Shown here piece by piece: positions 63,601 to 64,000 of a DNA stretch of 64,000 nt. Position 1 is the first letter of the stretch. Each line of letters opens with the position of its first letter. Source of the DNA: Lamellibrachia columna (lineage: Eukaryota; Annelida; Polychaeta; Sabellida; Siboglinidae). The DNA lies in contig OY759267.1 of NCBI GenBank assembly GCA_963662155.1, positions 16,768,489 to 16,832,488 of the forward strand. The letters run 5' to 3'. The position numbers and the translations under genes are program-made. The notes below the pieces were generated by a model. That model had not been told where the DNA came from and did no database searches. It saw only the letters and a program-made list of their open reading frames with translations.

Positions 63601-64000
63601 TTGAAGAATCGATACAATGAATGTCCATGTTCGTGTATCCAAGGCGACGGAATCGTTCAATACTGACAACATGTGCCAAAGTTCATATATGGACGGCGAT
63701 CAAACAATAATCGATCGATTTTGACGATCACAGTTCAATATTTTTCAGACAAATAGGACAACATATAATGTGCATCTGCTTTCTTTCCGTTGTCAAACAG
63801 ATTGAACACCGTAAACTATATTAATTGCGTCTGTTATGTATCTATCGTAATTTTGGCAGATGCGTCACATTAAAAAATGGCTGTTGTGGCTGAGATGAAT
63901 GCTTACCTGTCAGACAAAGACATGCTGAGTGGACATAACTAAATCTAGCAGATTCTAGAACTTTTATGGTTATGTTAGTCATGACGTCATCTCAATTTTG

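Overview
This is a eukaryotic, AT-rich, repeat-dense window from an animal genome. Three things point to a marine or freshwater invertebrate, most plausibly a mollusc or other lophotrochozoan: phase-consistent multi-exon genes with secreted Reeler domains, CR1-like and L2-like non-LTR retrotransposons, a degraded Ty3/Gypsy element and tRNA-derived SINEs, and very long (TA)n and (GT)n arrays. No species marker is visible, so the assignment is tentative. A run of exactly 200 N (27373-27572) is a scaffold gap.

Layout. From 1 to about 15.2 kb there is repeat territory: a Ty3/Gypsy relic on the minus strand, a non-LTR element split by a (TA)n array, a pogo/Tigger transposase fragment cut by (TG)n, an L2-like element, a foldback element and two CR1 halves in opposite orientation. 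From about 15.2 kb a tandem segmental duplication begins. Unit A (about 15.2-37.2 kb) and unit B (about 38.8-60.05 kb) are colinear. Each carries, in order, a five-exon Reeler gene, shared intergenic DNA, a rhodopsin-type GPCR pseudogene, a short conserved unknown reading frame and a decayed gene with a possible OB-fold/zinc-ribbon look. A third, more diverged Reeler gene (C) starts at 62.33 kb and runs off the window.

The two complete Reeler genes (A 15856-20990, B 39288-44718) have identical exon lengths (208, 232, 68, 30, 71 nt), matching phases and GT-AG introns. Each predicts a 202-residue protein: signal peptide, Reeler domain, short Ser/Thr linker and a C-terminal hydrophobic segment. 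Their introns differ by about 4% next to exon 2, but the last two thirds of exon 2 differ by about 20%, with 16 of 50 residues replaced. This is the most interesting signal in the window. It suggests diversification or gene conversion in a secreted or surface family related to invertebrate defence proteins.

Because A and B are paralogous, each shows the empty or ancestral state for events in the other. A complete CR1 element of about 4.2 kb entered the loop of a hairpin in unit B. A pair of non-autonomous DNA elements (696 and 660 bp, opposite orientation) is present only in B. A perfect 26-bp-arm palindrome in A is absent from B. Several minisatellites have expanded in only one copy. Three reverse transcriptase copies carry (TA)n arrays at the same codons, where the conserved residues LIYIND are encoded by TA-rich codons.
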